Below, one piece after another: positions 18,915 to 28,384 of a DNA stretch of 45,499 nt (positions are counted from its first letter, which is position 1; each line of letters begins with the position of its first letter). The stretch is taken from positions 1 to 45,499 of the forward strand of contig NZ_NEFZ01000013.1 of NCBI RefSeq assembly GCF_002135205.1, written 5' to 3'. The notes beneath the pieces were generated by a model. That model saw only the letters and a list, made by a program, of their open reading frames with translations, was not told the DNA's origin and did not search any database. This stretch comes from Acinetobacter sp. ANC 4204. GTDB taxonomy: Bacteria > Pseudomonadota > Gammaproteobacteria > Pseudomonadales > Moraxellaceae. The translations under genes and the position numbers were made by a program.

Positions 18915-19451
18915 TTAAGCAAGAAGACGAGTCCGCATTTTTTCTAGCTTGTTAAGTGCAGAATCATCTATCACTTGGTCGCCTGCACGAATAACAACAC
19001 CAGCAATAAGCTCTGGTTTAACTTCTACAGTTACATTTACCGCAGCTTCGAATTTTTTCTCTAAAGCATGAGTCAGTAATTGTTCTTGTACAGAAGTCAA
19101 TGGGAATGCAGATTCAATCACTACATCCACAGTATTGTTATTCTGTGATTTGAGCTGCTCGTATTCTGCAGAAATTTCAGGAAGAAGCGCCAAACGGTTG
19201 TTTTCAGCAAGCAATGTCAAAAAGTTTGACACTGCTGCAGTTTGGTCTTCGCCTAATACTTTTGCAAAAAGACTTACCTGCTCAGCAGGAGTAAGCTCAG
19301 GGCGAGTTAGGAAAGCTGAAAATGCTTCGTCTTGCACCGCAGCACTGAGCAAATTCAATGCAGATGACCAATTGTCAGTTGCATTTTGCTCAGAAGCGTA
19401 AGCAAATGCTGCTTTAGCGTAAGGGCGTGCCAACGTCAAGAGTTCAGCCAT
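18915..19451 (-). CDS. atpH: ATP synthase delta subunit
   Basis: 178 residues; sits on top of F1 and ties it to the b-subunit stator. The N-terminal helical domain starts [17 protein letters not shown], and the C-terminal part has [19 protein letters not shown], the family's most conserved stretch. ATG 19451 follows GAGAGGCGG. It overlaps nothing and begins 12 bases after atpF ends. Confidence 0.96.
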   Translation of the reverse strand: MAELLTLARPYAKAAFAYASEQNATDNWSSALNLLSAAVQDEAFSAFLTRPELTPAEQVSLFAKVLGEDQTAAVSNFLTLLAENNRLALLPEISAEYEQLKSQNNNTVDVVIESAFPLTSVQEQLLTHALEKKFEAAVNVTVEVKPELIAGVVIRAGDQVIDDSALNKLEKMRTRLLA

Positions 19452-19463
19452 AATCCGCCTCTC

Positions 19464-19934
19464 TTAAAGTTTAGCAGCCAGCTGAGTCAGCATGGCATTG
19501 TGAGCTTCTGCGTCAACTCTTTGGCTAAGAATTTTCTCAGCACCTGTTACTGCAAGATCAGCAACTTGTTGACGTAATTCTTCACGAGCAGAATTGATTT
19601 CTGTATCAACAGCTTCTTTTGCTTGTTGACGAATACGCTCACCTTCAGCTGACGCTTGATTACGAGCTTCTTCTACCAATTGTGCACCGCGACGGTTCGC
19701 TTGTTCGATCAATTGAGCCGCTTGTGCTTTAGCCGCGTCTAATTCAGCTTTCACTTGAGCTTGCGCATCCGCAAGGTCAGCTTTTGCTTTTTCAGCAGCG
19801 TTTAAGCCATCAGCGATTTTACGCTGACGCTCACTAATCGCATTGATTAGTGGTGGCCATACAAATTTCATGCAGAATGCGACGAAAATCGCAAATGCAA
19901 TCGCTTGGCCAATCAATGTGAGGTTGATATTCAT
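19464..19934 (-). CDS. atpF: ATP synthase b subunit
   Basis: 156 residues; the peripheral stalk. A single N-terminal membrane helix ([20 protein letters not shown]) is followed by a long charged Ala/Glu/Lys/Gln-rich helix for the dimeric coiled coil that contacts delta. Start [20 protein letters not shown] precedes the ATG. Normal length for the proteobacterial b subunit. Confidence 0.96.
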   Translation of the reverse strand: MNINLTLIGQAIAFAIFVAFCMKFVWPPLINAISERQRKIADGLNAAEKAKADLADAQAQVKAELDAAKAQAAQLIEQANRRGAQLVEEARNQASAEGERIRQQAKEAVDTEINSAREELRQQVADLAVTGAEKILSQRVDAEAHNAMLTQLAAKL

Positions 19935-19972
19935 TGCTATTCCTCAATAGTTTAATTTAGGAATTAAGCTGA

Positions 19973-20227
<255 letters not shown>

Positions 20228-20262
20228 TCAGAGGTTAGGTTTATACCAAATTAAAATAAAAA

Positions 20263-20295
20263 ATTATGCGCCCAACCATCCAGTGATAGTTGGGC
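20263..20295 (-). promoter_or_regulatory. terminator-like hairpin between atpB and atpE
   Basis: GCCCAAC (20270-20276) pairs with GTTGGGC (20289-20295) immediately after the atpB stop codon, and the leftward strand then reads GCATAATTTTTTATTTTAA. It resembles a leaky terminator or RNA processing/stability element that could set the high expression of the c subunit relative to its upstream gene. Confidence 0.5.
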
Positions 20296-20302
20296 ATTAC
20301 CA

Positions 20303-21181
<879 letters not shown>

Positions 21182-21213
21182 TCACACCTGGTCAATGTCA
21201 AATACAAATAGAG

Positions 21214-21248
21214 AGAACGAACATCGCGTGCTGCTTGACATCTCGTTC
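21214..21248 (-). other. inverted repeat between atpI and atpB
   Basis: AGAACGA (21214-21220) pairs with TCGTTCT (21242-21248) around a 21-base centre, in the 107-base gap between atpI and atpB. There is no T run on the leftward side, so it looks like an RNA processing or stability element rather than a terminator. Confidence 0.35.
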
Positions 21249-21285
21249 TTCTCCTAAAAAACTTTTCAATTTTTTGTAGTGCTTA

Positions 21286-21684
21286 TTAAACTCGTTTTTG
21301 TTGACGCGACACCCAAAATGGAGCAACCCACGTCATGGTTTGAACGAGCATAAAACCACAAAACAACGCCACCGCTGACAACGGTTTGACATTGCTTAAA
21401 ATTAAAATGAAACCAACAATCACAATTGCAAACTTACCCATCATGCCTTTATACATGTTCGCAAGAACCTGTTTAGAAGCGCGAGCTCCTGCTGCTCGAA
21501 ACGACTGCCATGAAAAATAACAAGTCGCAAGCCAACACACGAGCGCACCTAATGCTGCACTCAGGGCTGCAGTTGAATCTTTCAAGACCCAACCGATCAA
21601 GGCTGAAACAGGAATCATGCATGCTTGTAAGAGGACTAAAGCTTTCGCTAATCGTCGGTCAATCAAGCGACTAGTTCGGCTCAT
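21286..21684 (-). CDS. atpI: ATP synthase subunit I
   Basis: 132 residues with four hydrophobic segments; the first gene of the operon. AtpI proteins assist assembly of the c-ring and are not part of the final complex. Identification rests on position upstream of atpB, size and membrane topology, with a basic N terminus (SRTSRLIDRRLAKALVLLQ). The ribosome site is weak (GAGTGAG), consistent with low expression. Confidence 0.88.
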   Translation of the reverse strand: MSRTSRLIDRRLAKALVLLQACMIPVSALIGWVLKDSTAALSAALGALVCWLATCYFSWQSFRAAGARASKQVLANMYKGMMGKFAIVIVGFILILSNVKPLSAVALFCGFMLVQTMTWVAPFWVSRQQKRV

Positions 21685-21748
21685 TTTTTACTCACTCACA
21701 ACAATCATGCTTGACAAGTTTAGCTGATGATTATTTTTAATCGCAGGC

Positions 21749-21777
21749 ATTATAGGGTTACACCCCTGAACATGCAA
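21749..21777 (-). promoter_or_regulatory. promoter of the atp operon
   Basis: On the minus strand TTGCAT (21772-21777) and a consensus TATAAT (21749-21754) are separated by 17 bases, 65 bases upstream of atpI. A near-consensus sigma-70 promoter, expected to drive the whole nine-gene operon constitutively. Confidence 0.85.
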
Positions 21778-21855
21778 TCTTTTCCCGACCTAAGTCGAGT
21801 TTTTTTCTATGTTTAAATTGCTTTTAAACTAATCAATTATTGTTTAATTTTTGCG

Positions 21856-22695
21856 TCACTTTCGGGTATTTAGCACACATTTATGCACATGATCAGCTAA
21901 TTGCTTCCACGCACTGACAAAATCCCCTGCCCCAGTCATACTTTCATCGACCGCTTGGAAAACCAGTGGGTTCAACTTTTGATATTGTGCTTGACTGGCA
22001 TGCACTTCAGCCAAAAGGCACATCTTAGAATAAGGACGGTTGTCATTTAAGTATTTGATTTGCGCAACAGTAGGTGCAACATGTGGATCATCGGTTAGCG
22101 CACCTGCAAAACGCAAGTTTAAAGGTCGTTCCAGGTATTGATAAGCATCATGAAAAGACCAATATGGGCGAGCTTGGGTACTTTGACTATATATATTGGA
22201 GGTTTGCAACATGCTCTGCGCAAAGACTTTAGCATTATTCCAATAACGGTCTTTATATTCAGGCATTTGCTGCGAGCGAAGACTTGCAATAAAGAAAGCT
22301 ATGCGAACTGCATTATTGGGATCTAGCCAGACATGAGTATCAACAGTATCTTTGAGTGCTATGCCACGGGTATTTCGCTGAGGTAATGCATGAATAATGC
22401 CCGAGTGTAAGATAGAAATAGCTTTTTCATTCTGTGACAACAGCTTATCTAAAGGTGCCTCATGTTCTTTACCCAACCAAATCACCAGATCTGCATCTTG
22501 AATAATTTTGCGATGCATTGGGGTCAGACTGACATCATGTCCAGATTGATTTGCCAATAATAAGGTTGGTTTTTCAATGCCTTTCGTCACTTCCTGTGCG
22601 ATCAAGTAAATGGGCTGCGTAGAGACAACCAAGTCTTGCGTCCAAGCAACACTACTAAACAGCGCAAACGCACAAAAAGCCAAAAAACGGGACAT
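21856..22695 (-). CDS. znuA: zinc ABC transporter substrate-binding protein ZnuA
   Basis: About 279 residues. A signal peptide ends at AWTQ. It captures zinc in the periplasm for ZnuBC. Metal-binding His residues are in GHDVSLTP (about 55), THVWLDP (about 124) and SFHDAYQY (about 188). The long His/Asp-rich loop found in some ZnuA proteins is absent or short. I use ATG 22695; the frame extends to a TTG at 22704. Divergent from zur with a Zur-type operator between them. No ribosome site is clear. Confidence 0.9.
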   Translation of the reverse strand: MSRFLAFCAFALFSSVAWTQDLVVSTQPIYLIAQEVTKGIEKPTLLLANQSGHDVSLTPMHRKIIQDADLVIWLGKEHEAPLDKLLSQNEKAISILHSGIIHALPQRNTRGIALKDTVDTHVWLDPNNAVRIAFFIASLRSQQMPEYKDRYWNNAKVFAQSMLQTSNIYSQSTQARPYWSFHDAYQYLERPLNLRFAGALTDDPHVAPTVAQIKYLNDNRPYSKMCLLAEVHASQAQYQKLNPLVFQAVDESMTGAGDFVSAWKQLADHVHKCVLNTRK

Positions 22696-22723
22696 GGGGA
22701 GCAATCACTAGAAAGATAATTAG

Positions 22724-22738
22724 TGTTATAATATAACA
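22724..22738. promoter_or_regulatory. Zur operator
   Basis: The perfect palindrome TGTTATA-A-TATAACA matches the known Zur consensus of gammaproteobacteria. It lies 28 bases upstream of znuA and about 100 bases upstream of zur, so zinc-bound Zur could repress both directions. Confidence 0.82.
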
Positions 22739-22836
22739 AATCAACAAAAATACCTATGCCCAATCGAAACTCTCTTCGCTTCATGCTAAGATTTAATGTC
22801 GTTTTTCTTTTATAGATTTTGCACTTGAGGTTTGCT

Positions 22837-23331
22837 ATGAGCGCTTGTTCTCACGAACACCACCATGCTTTACATGATGTGCATGGTCATCACAACGTTG
22901 AGACGCGTTTGGCGGAAGCAGAAGTCTTGTGCACAACAACAGGGGCACGCTTAACCCCGCTAAGAAAAGAAGTGTTGGCACTGATCCTCAATGCAACAGG
23001 CCCAATGGGGGCGTATGACTTGCTGGCTAAAATTAAAAGTAATGCTGACCGTCCTGCTGCCCCACCAACAGTGTATCGCACTTTAGACTTTCTATTAGAA
23101 AAAGGCCTGATTCACCGTTTAACCTCAATTAATGCCTATATTCCATGCTGTCATCCACGCGAGGGACATCAAGCGGCCTTTCTTATTTGTACCGATTGCA
23201 AGTCAGTGACGGAAGCCTCTGCTCAAGGGTTATTACAACAACTCGACGCCCTTTCAGCAGCAGATGGTTTCACCGCGCAGCATAGTATTATTGAAATTTC
23301 AGGAATTTGTCAGCAGTGCCGCAACAAATAA
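22837..23331 (+). CDS. zur: zinc uptake regulator Zur
   Basis: 164 residues, Fur family. The DNA-binding winged helix ends in PPTVYRTLDFLLEKGLIHRL, and structural zinc is held by CTDCKS and CQQC pairs near the C terminus. The N terminus has a His-rich stretch (HEHHHALHDVHGHH), which is unusual among Zur proteins and may bind zinc. Start ATG 22837 follows GAGG at 6 bases; an in-frame TTG at 22819 is not supported. The gene is the first of zur-znuC-znuB and overlaps znuC. Confidence 0.92.
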   Translation: MSACSHEHHHALHDVHGHHNVETRLAEAEVLCTTTGARLTPLRKEVLALILNATGPMGAYDLLAKIKSNADRPAAPPTVYRTLDFLLEKGLIHRLTSINAYIPCCHPREGHQAAFLICTDCKSVTEASAQGLLQQLDALSAADGFTAQHSIIEISGICQQCRNK

Positions 23332-24098
23332 ACTCGGATCCCGTTCTGGTCGAACTCTCCCAGATTAGTGTTCGCATTGATGAACGCGACATTCTAAAAC
23401 ATGTCGATTTTTCTTTGCATGAGCAAGAAATTGTGACCTTGATCGGCCCCAATGGGGCGGGGAAATCCACGCTCATTAAAGTACTATTGGGCATTGTGCG
23501 CCCTAATGCTGGTGAAATTAAAACGACAAAGTCCCTGAAATTTTCCTATGTGCCACAAAAATTTAATCCTTCACATAGCCTACCGCTTAGGGTGAAAGAC
23601 CTCTTAGCTTTGGAAAAATGTGATCCCACAATCAAACAAGAAATCATCCACGATACGGGGATCAGCAAACTTGAAAATTCCAAAGTACAGCAGCTTTCAG
23701 GTGGGGAACGACAACGGGTTTTGCTGGCGCGCGCGCTGTTACGCCAACCCGATATTTTAGTTCTCGATGAACCCATGCAAGGCTTAGATATCCAGTCTGA
23801 AGCTGAATTATATGATTATGTACGCAGTCTGCCCGTCAAATACGGTTGTGCTGTGCTTATGGTTTCCCATGACTTGCAGTGGGTGATGCAAGGGACACAT
23901 CGTGTGGTGTGTCTCAATAAACACATCTGCTGTAGCGGTTTACCTGAAAATGTGCAACAGCACCCCGAATACCAAGCAATATTTGGCACCAACCGCGTGT
24001 TCTATCAGCATCATCATGATCACTGTGCACATGGTGATAGTGCAACGCCTTGTCAGCATGACACTCGCCCCCACATTCACCCTGAACCGGAAGCTTAA
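23316..24098 (+). CDS. znuC: zinc ABC transporter ATP-binding protein ZnuC
   Basis: About 260 residues. Walker A GPNGAGKST, signature LSGGERQRVLLARALL, Walker B ILVLDEP and the switch His in VSHDLQW are all intact. The last 35 residues form a His/Cys-rich tail (HHHDHCAHGD and more), frequent in ZnuC. Start: GTG 23316 has AGGA 11 bases upstream, while TTG 23307 has only 2 bases; both overlap the zur 3' end (23331), so translation is probably coupled. Confidence 0.92.
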   Translation: MPQQINSDPVLVELSQISVRIDERDILKHVDFSLHEQEIVTLIGPNGAGKSTLIKVLLGIVRPNAGEIKTTKSLKFSYVPQKFNPSHSLPLRVKDLLALEKCDPTIKQEIIHDTGISKLENSKVQQLSGGERQRVLLARALLRQPDILVLDEPMQGLDIQSEAELYDYVRSLPVKYGCAVLMVSHDLQWVMQGTHRVVCLNKHICCSGLPENVQQHPEYQAIFGTNRVFYQHHHDHCAHGDSATPCQHDTRPHIHPEPEA

Positions 24099-24101
24099 AT
24101 C

Positions 24102-24902
24102 ATGATGGAATGGTTACAAATACTATTGCCTGCATGGATTATGGGAACCTTATTGGTCTTCCTCACAGCTCCACTGGGCTGTTTGATGCTATGGCGTCGT
24201 ATGTCTTTCTTTGCCGACACCATGGCACATGGCACACTATTGGGTGTCGCAATTGCAGGAGCAATAGCGTTACCCCTGTGGATGGGTGTAGCTTTTATTG
24301 CGGTGCTGTTGGTGGCGATTCTTTGGGTGTTGCATGATCCACGTTTACCGAATGACGCCTTACTCGCACTCTGTTCTGCGACCTTGCTCTGCTCAGGCCT
24401 AATGTTTATTCAACACATTCCAAGTTTAAGACCTGAGTTGCTCAGCTATTTGTTTGGTGATTTGCTCACGATTACATGGGCTGACCTCCCTGTTTTTGCA
24501 AGCGTTATTGTTGTTGCTTTGGTAGTGCTTTATAAAAGTTGGCAGGCTCAAATTCAAATCGCTATTGATCCTGATATGGCTGTCAGTGAAGGTGTTAGTG
24601 CGAAATGGCAACGTTTGATTTTTATGTTGCTACTGGCTCTATTTACCATTTTAGCGCTTCGTGCAGTGGGTTCTTTACTGATGGGTGCCTTGCTTGTCAT
24701 TCCAGCACTCACCGCTCGACTGCTTGCCCACTCTCCAAAACAAATGGTGATTTGGGCCTTTGTGATTGCGCAAATTGGGGTAACGGTTGGTTTATGGTCC
24801 AGTGCAGGGCTAAACACTTCCACAGGGCTTAGCATCGTCTTAACCATGTCGATTCTGTTTGCGCTGATTTTTATCGCGCAGAAGTTTAAAAAACTGACTT
24901 AA
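24102..24902 (+). CDS. znuB: zinc ABC transporter permease ZnuB
   Basis: 266 residues, inner-membrane permease with about eight hydrophobic helices. The ABC-3 family pattern is seen in FADTMAHGTLLGVA and in LALRAVGSLLMGALLVIPA, which contacts ZnuC. It follows znuC after 3 bases. Either of two adjacent ATG codons (24102, 24105) could start it. It completes the zinc uptake set with ZnuA on the other side of zur. Confidence 0.93.
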   Translation: MMEWLQILLPAWIMGTLLVFLTAPLGCLMLWRRMSFFADTMAHGTLLGVAIAGAIALPLWMGVAFIAVLLVAILWVLHDPRLPNDALLALCSATLLCSGLMFIQHIPSLRPELLSYLFGDLLTITWADLPVFASVIVVALVVLYKSWQAQIQIAIDPDMAVSEGVSAKWQRLIFMLLLALFTILALRAVGSLLMGALLVIPALTARLLAHSPKQMVIWAFVIAQIGVTVGLWSSAGLNTSTGLSIVLTMSILFALIFIAQKFKKLT

Positions 24903-24906
24903 ATAA

Positions 24907-25404
24907 ATGAGCCATAAACGTTATTTTATCAGCGCATGTCTACTCGGACAAAAAGTCCGTTATGACGGCAAAGACTGCCTAGTCTCTCAATTAGCTCAAG
25001 CCTTACTCGATAAAAATTATGTCAGCTTATGTCCTGAAGTCAGTGCAGGACTTCCCACCCCACGTCCCGCAGCAGAAATTCGCCATGGGTCAGGTGCTGA
25101 TGTTTTATTCGGTCAGGCACAAGTTTTTTCCGAAGATGGCTATCCGCTTAGCGATGCCTTTATTCAAGGTGCCTACCAAGCTTTAGCATTGGCACAAGCC
25201 AACCATGTTACCCATGCCGTGCTCAAAGCCAATAGCCCATCCTGTGGTAGCAATGGCATTTATGATGGTTCATTTACAGGGCAAAAAATTGCGGGTGAAG
25301 GCGTCACTGCCGCCCTATTTCGTCAGCACGGTATACATGTGGTTACTGAACAACAGTTTTTAGCAGAACTGACGCAGACTAAATTTACTGATGAACTAAA
25401 CTAA
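24907..25404 (+). CDS. DUF523 family protein
   Basis: 165 residues, cytosolic, no signal. Recognisable by ISACLLGQKVRYDGKDC at the N terminus, SLCPEVSAGLPTPRPAAEI (about 40-58) and KANSPSCGS (about 113), whose conserved Cys residues are thought to hold a metal or cluster. Biochemical role is not established. It follows znuB after 4 bases in the same direction, so it may be transcribed with the zinc genes, and overlaps the convergent LysE gene by 20 bases at their 3' ends. Confidence 0.82.
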   Translation: MSHKRYFISACLLGQKVRYDGKDCLVSQLAQALLDKNYVSLCPEVSAGLPTPRPAAEIRHGSGADVLFGQAQVFSEDGYPLSDAFIQGAYQALALAQANHVTHAVLKANSPSCGSNGIYDGSFTGQKIAGEGVTAALFRQHGIHVVTEQQFLAELTQTKFTDELN

Positions 25405-26005
25405 GCAATCCCGCCGCACAACTGAACAACACGGCAAAAGTACGATTGAGATATTTTTGCTGTCGCGGGGATTTTAAGAGTTTTAAAACTTTTGCTGCCA
25501 GCCCTGTATATCCCGCCATCACAATCAAATCAATCGTGACCATCGTGACAGCCATCACCGCATATTGAGACCACTGCGGTTTAGACAAATCCAAAAATTG
25601 CGGTAGAACAGCCAATAAAAATACGATTGCTTTCGGATTGCTCATATTGACCAGAAAGCCATACATCACCAATTTGGAACGTGATTTAGTCGATTGTTCT
25701 TGTTGAATGTCAATCGACTGGATGGGTGCCGTCCATTGTAAATAAGCCAAATACAATAAATAAGCCACACCAAACCATTTCACAGCCCAAAATGCCCAAG
25801 GCGTTGTGGCAAAAAGCACCCCAACCCCAGCCGCCACAATACCGATTTGTACCAACAAGGCGAGTTGTAAACCCAGTGCATTCCAGTAGCCATGCCGAAA
25901 ACCGTAGTTGACACCACTCGACATTGACGCAATGGCCCCTGCCCCAGGGGAGATACTAATGATCCAACATGCAAGTACGAAACCAAGCCAAATTTGAAAT
26001 GACAT
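25385..26005 (-). CDS. LysE-family amino acid exporter
   Basis: 206 residues with six hydrophobic helices. Family marks are SPGAGAIASMSSGVNYG in the first third and the NPKAIVFLLAVLPQF segment near the middle. Members export lysine, arginine, homoserine lactones or other small molecules; the substrate is not evident. ATG 26005 is the first Met with a natural membrane start; the longer frame uses a TTG with no ribosome site. Its stop overlaps DUF523. Confidence 0.87.
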   Translation of the reverse strand: MSFQIWLGFVLACWIISISPGAGAIASMSSGVNYGFRHGYWNALGLQLALLVQIGIVAAGVGVLFATTPWAFWAVKWFGVAYLLYLAYLQWTAPIQSIDIQQEQSTKSRSKLVMYGFLVNMSNPKAIVFLLAVLPQFLDLSKPQWSQYAVMAVTMVTIDLIVMAGYTGLAAKVLKLLKSPRQQKYLNRTFAVLFSCAAGLLSLVHQ

Positions 26006-26168
26006 AAAAGATATTGAGAGAAAATGACTGTTCAATTATATGATCTTTCATGCTTTCAGGGGCCCATAATTCATCAATGAATTTTTCACTTAAAGGCTAT
26101 GAAGCTGAAACAGCATAAGGCACAATAAGTGTAGCCAATAGAAATAACAATTTTTTTAGGAGCCATGA

Positions 26169-27089
26169 ATGACCGCCCAATCTGTAATTCTACCATTACC
26201 TTCAGATCATGCCCGTTTTATTGTTTTACGTTTAAAAGATTTAAGTATTGAAGAACTTAAAGAAAAATTAGAAGATTTATTTTCAACCCGTGATCGTCTT
26301 ATTACTCAACATCCACATGCTCAAATTAAAACAGCGGTTGCTTTTGGCCCTGAACTTTGGGCACAACTTCATCCTACAGCGCCTGCAGGGTTTAAACAGC
26401 TAGAGCCCATTTATGGTTCTTTTAATATGCCTGTCGCACCTGCGGATGTTTTAATTCATATTGCGGCTCAGCGTACCGATATTTGTTTTTCCCTTAGCCA
26501 ATCGTTCTTTGAAGGCATCCAAGATAAAGTGGATGTTTTAGATGAACGAGTCTGTTTCCGCAATTTTGATGGTCGAGATTTGACTGGGTTTATTGATGGT
26601 ACTGAAAACCCGCAGTTCCCCGATGATCGTGCTGAAACAGCATTATTAGGTGAAAATTCCGGAGTATTCGCAGATGGCTCTTTTATCTTTGCACAGCGCT
26701 ATTGCCATGATTTGGAAAAGTGGAAAAAATTAAAAGTTGATGCTCAAGAGCAAGTTTTTGGCCGAACAAAACTTGAAAGTATTGAACTAGATGATGACGT
26801 TAAACCTGAAAATTCTCACGTTGCACGTGTCGTGGTTGAAGATGATGAGGGCGAGGAAATGGAAATCCTACGTCACTCTCTTCCTTATGGCGATGGTAAA
26901 GGTGAGCAAGGTTTATTTTTTATTGCCTATACGAAAGATTTAAGCATTATTGATGCGATGTTATTGCGTATGTTTGGCACCAGCGGTGATGGAATTCATG
27001 ACCGCATGCTTCATTTTGTGACTCCTGTTGACGGTGCTTATTATTTTGCACCGAGTGAGGAGTTGCTGGAAGAAGTTTTGGAAGGGTGA
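26169..27089 (+). CDS. Dyp-type heme peroxidase
   Basis: 306 residues, YfeX-like clade, cytosolic with no Tat signal. The family GxxDG motif is GFIDG (140-144) with catalytic Asp143, and the proximal heme ligand is likely His217 in SHVAR. The C terminus has the fold-closing LRMFGTSGDGIHDRMLHF. AGGAG lies 7 bases before ATG 26169. It marks one edge of the T6SS accessory locus: the neighbouring region holds a second, partial copy of its 3' end at 29339-29549. A 14-bp hairpin terminator follows. Confidence 0.93.
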   Translation: MTAQSVILPLPSDHARFIVLRLKDLSIEELKEKLEDLFSTRDRLITQHPHAQIKTAVAFGPELWAQLHPTAPAGFKQLEPIYGSFNMPVAPADVLIHIAAQRTDICFSLSQSFFEGIQDKVDVLDERVCFRNFDGRDLTGFIDGTENPQFPDDRAETALLGENSGVFADGSFIFAQRYCHDLEKWKKLKVDAQEQVFGRTKLESIELDDDVKPENSHVARVVVEDDEGEEMEILRHSLPYGDGKGEQGLFFIAYTKDLSIIDAMLLRMFGTSGDGIHDRMLHFVTPVDGAYYFAPSEELLEEVLEG

Positions 27090-27097
27090 TTTTTAAT

Positions 27098-27136
27098 GCT
27101 TAACTACAGTAAGAGTCTACTGTAGTTAAGCTAATT
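27098..27136 (+). terminator. terminator of the Dyp gene
   Basis: A perfect 14-bp stem (27098-27111 with 27118-27131), loop AGAGTC, then TAATTTTT. It separates the rightward Dyp gene from the leftward island genes and could also halt the latter. Confidence 0.85.
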
Positions 27137-27137
27137 T

Positions 27138-27851
27138 TTACAATTCTGTCTTCCATACTTTATTTTTCACCAACTTCCCATCTTTAATATGTAATGCAAT
27201 ATTATATTGAGCAGCCCCACCACTACTTAATGCGTTGATTATGTATAAATCATTATTTTTCTCATAAATCTGAAAATCAGCAAGTTCATTCTTACTACTA
27301 AGCCCATCTTTTGGAAAAAAATAGTTTTCCAATTGATCTGAATTAATAATAATTTTTTGCTCTTGTATTTTAACTACTATTCTATTCAACTGAAGAAAAT
27401 TTGCAGTAGGGAGGTCACCATCCGTACCATAAAAAGCCTTCCCTTTATACAAACTATATAACTCCCTCCCCTTTAAAATTTTGGAATAATTTTTTGAATT
27501 CAAATCTGCATCCTTCGATGAGATCTCAACTGTATATAAAGAACTCCTATATAAAGCAGTTCTAACATCATATTTTTTTAATTTTATTTTGTTATAACCA
27601 TCGAATCTATTAATTCTATTATTATAAATATAACCATTCACACCAGACGATGAGTTAATAAAACAAAAATTATTCACAATATCATCTACACATGAAACTA
27701 TTTCTCCATTCTTCTGTTTAGATATAACCTTAGAGCTCAAATCTGCCAATTCACGAACATTAACATAGCCATCCTTATCTTGAATTAATCCAAAATCAGC
27801 ATAAATACAACTACTAATTGTCATTAAAAAAAGGAAAAATATATAATTCAT
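27138..27851 (-). CDS. exported SH3-like protein, probable orphan T6SS immunity factor
   Basis: About 237 residues. The N-terminal MNYIFFLFLMTISSCIYA is a signal peptide that could be cut after YA or at a Cys (ISSC). The following stretch DGYVNVRELADLSSKVISK and GYIYNNRI fits a bacterial SH3-type domain; the C-terminal half (about 95-237) is unrecognised and AT-rich. It lies at the far left end of the T6SS island, same strand as vgrG, where immunity genes sit. Immunity function is inference from location and export. ATG 27851 is chosen over TTG 27875, which lacks a start context. Confidence 0.6.
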   Translation of the reverse strand: MNYIFFLFLMTISSCIYADFGLIQDKDGYVNVRELADLSSKVISKQKNGEIVSCVDDIVNNFCFINSSSGVNGYIYNNRINRFDGYNKIKLKKYDVRTALYRSSLYTVEISSKDADLNSKNYSKILKGRELYSLYKGKAFYGTDGDLPTANFLQLNRIVVKIQEQKIIINSDQLENYFFPKDGLSSKNELADFQIYEKNNDLYIINALSSGGAAQYNIALHIKDGKLVKNKVWKTEL

Positions 27852-27876
27852 TATTTTAAATTCTCTTAGACTCAAT

Positions 27877-28200
27877 TCATTTCCTGCACAATAAAATTCG
27901 GTCTTTTATCATTTCTGTTTGAAATTCTCGCGTGAACTTCTCATCATTAGCAACATATTTCTTTTTTATCCAAGTTCTTTGGGAATCTCTTAATGTTACT
28001 CTTTCTTCTTCAGATAATTTTGATATTTTCTTTTTTTATAAGGAAGTTTAATATTTGGTAATTTTCTTATAATCAATTAAACAACAACTCAATATATCGT
28101 TAAAAGGGGCGCTATCAGGCTTACATACCAAACCATCTTTATCTAAAAATACATATAAAGAGATAAATATAGTTAATATAGAGATCTTAATTTTTTATTT
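27877..28200 (-). pseudogene. decayed LprI-like (DUF1311) gene
   Basis: The 3' part reads in one frame KISKLSEEERVTLRDSQRTW, then Lys-rich helix and a stop at 27877-27879. That is the LprI/DUF1311 signature, a periplasmic lysozyme-inhibitor-type domain. Upstream in the same frame are a hydrophobic segment (ILTIFISLYVFL) and a Cys-containing stretch, interrupted by two TAA codons near 28030-28060. A good ribosome site (AAGGAG, 28211-28216 as CTCCTT) is followed by no ATG, as if the start was mutated to ATA. It looks like a broken former immunity gene. Confidence 0.6.
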
Positions 28201-28327
28201 ATAGCAATATCTCCTTAACCCTTTTTAAAGTAGCCTTAGGATCCAATAAAATCGTCCCTCTATTAAAAACCCAAAAAGTAATACTCTTTGATAGAATAAA
28301 TATCTTATTATTTATTGTAAAATACCC
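28199..28327 (-). pseudogene. 3' remnant of an unidentified gene
   Basis: An open stretch of about 42 codons preceded by a TAG and with no start codon or ribosome site. It ends in ILLDPKATLKRVKEILL then TAA, and its stop overlaps the ribosome-site region of the LprI-like pseudogene just downstream, as in tightly packed operons. It reads as a natural C terminus and is likely the tail of another lost immunity or effector gene. No family is recognised. Confidence 0.4.
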
Positions 28328-28384
28328 CTAAAGTTATTTACACTGGCGTAGAAGATTTCATTGACACAGAATTTTTACAAGGTA

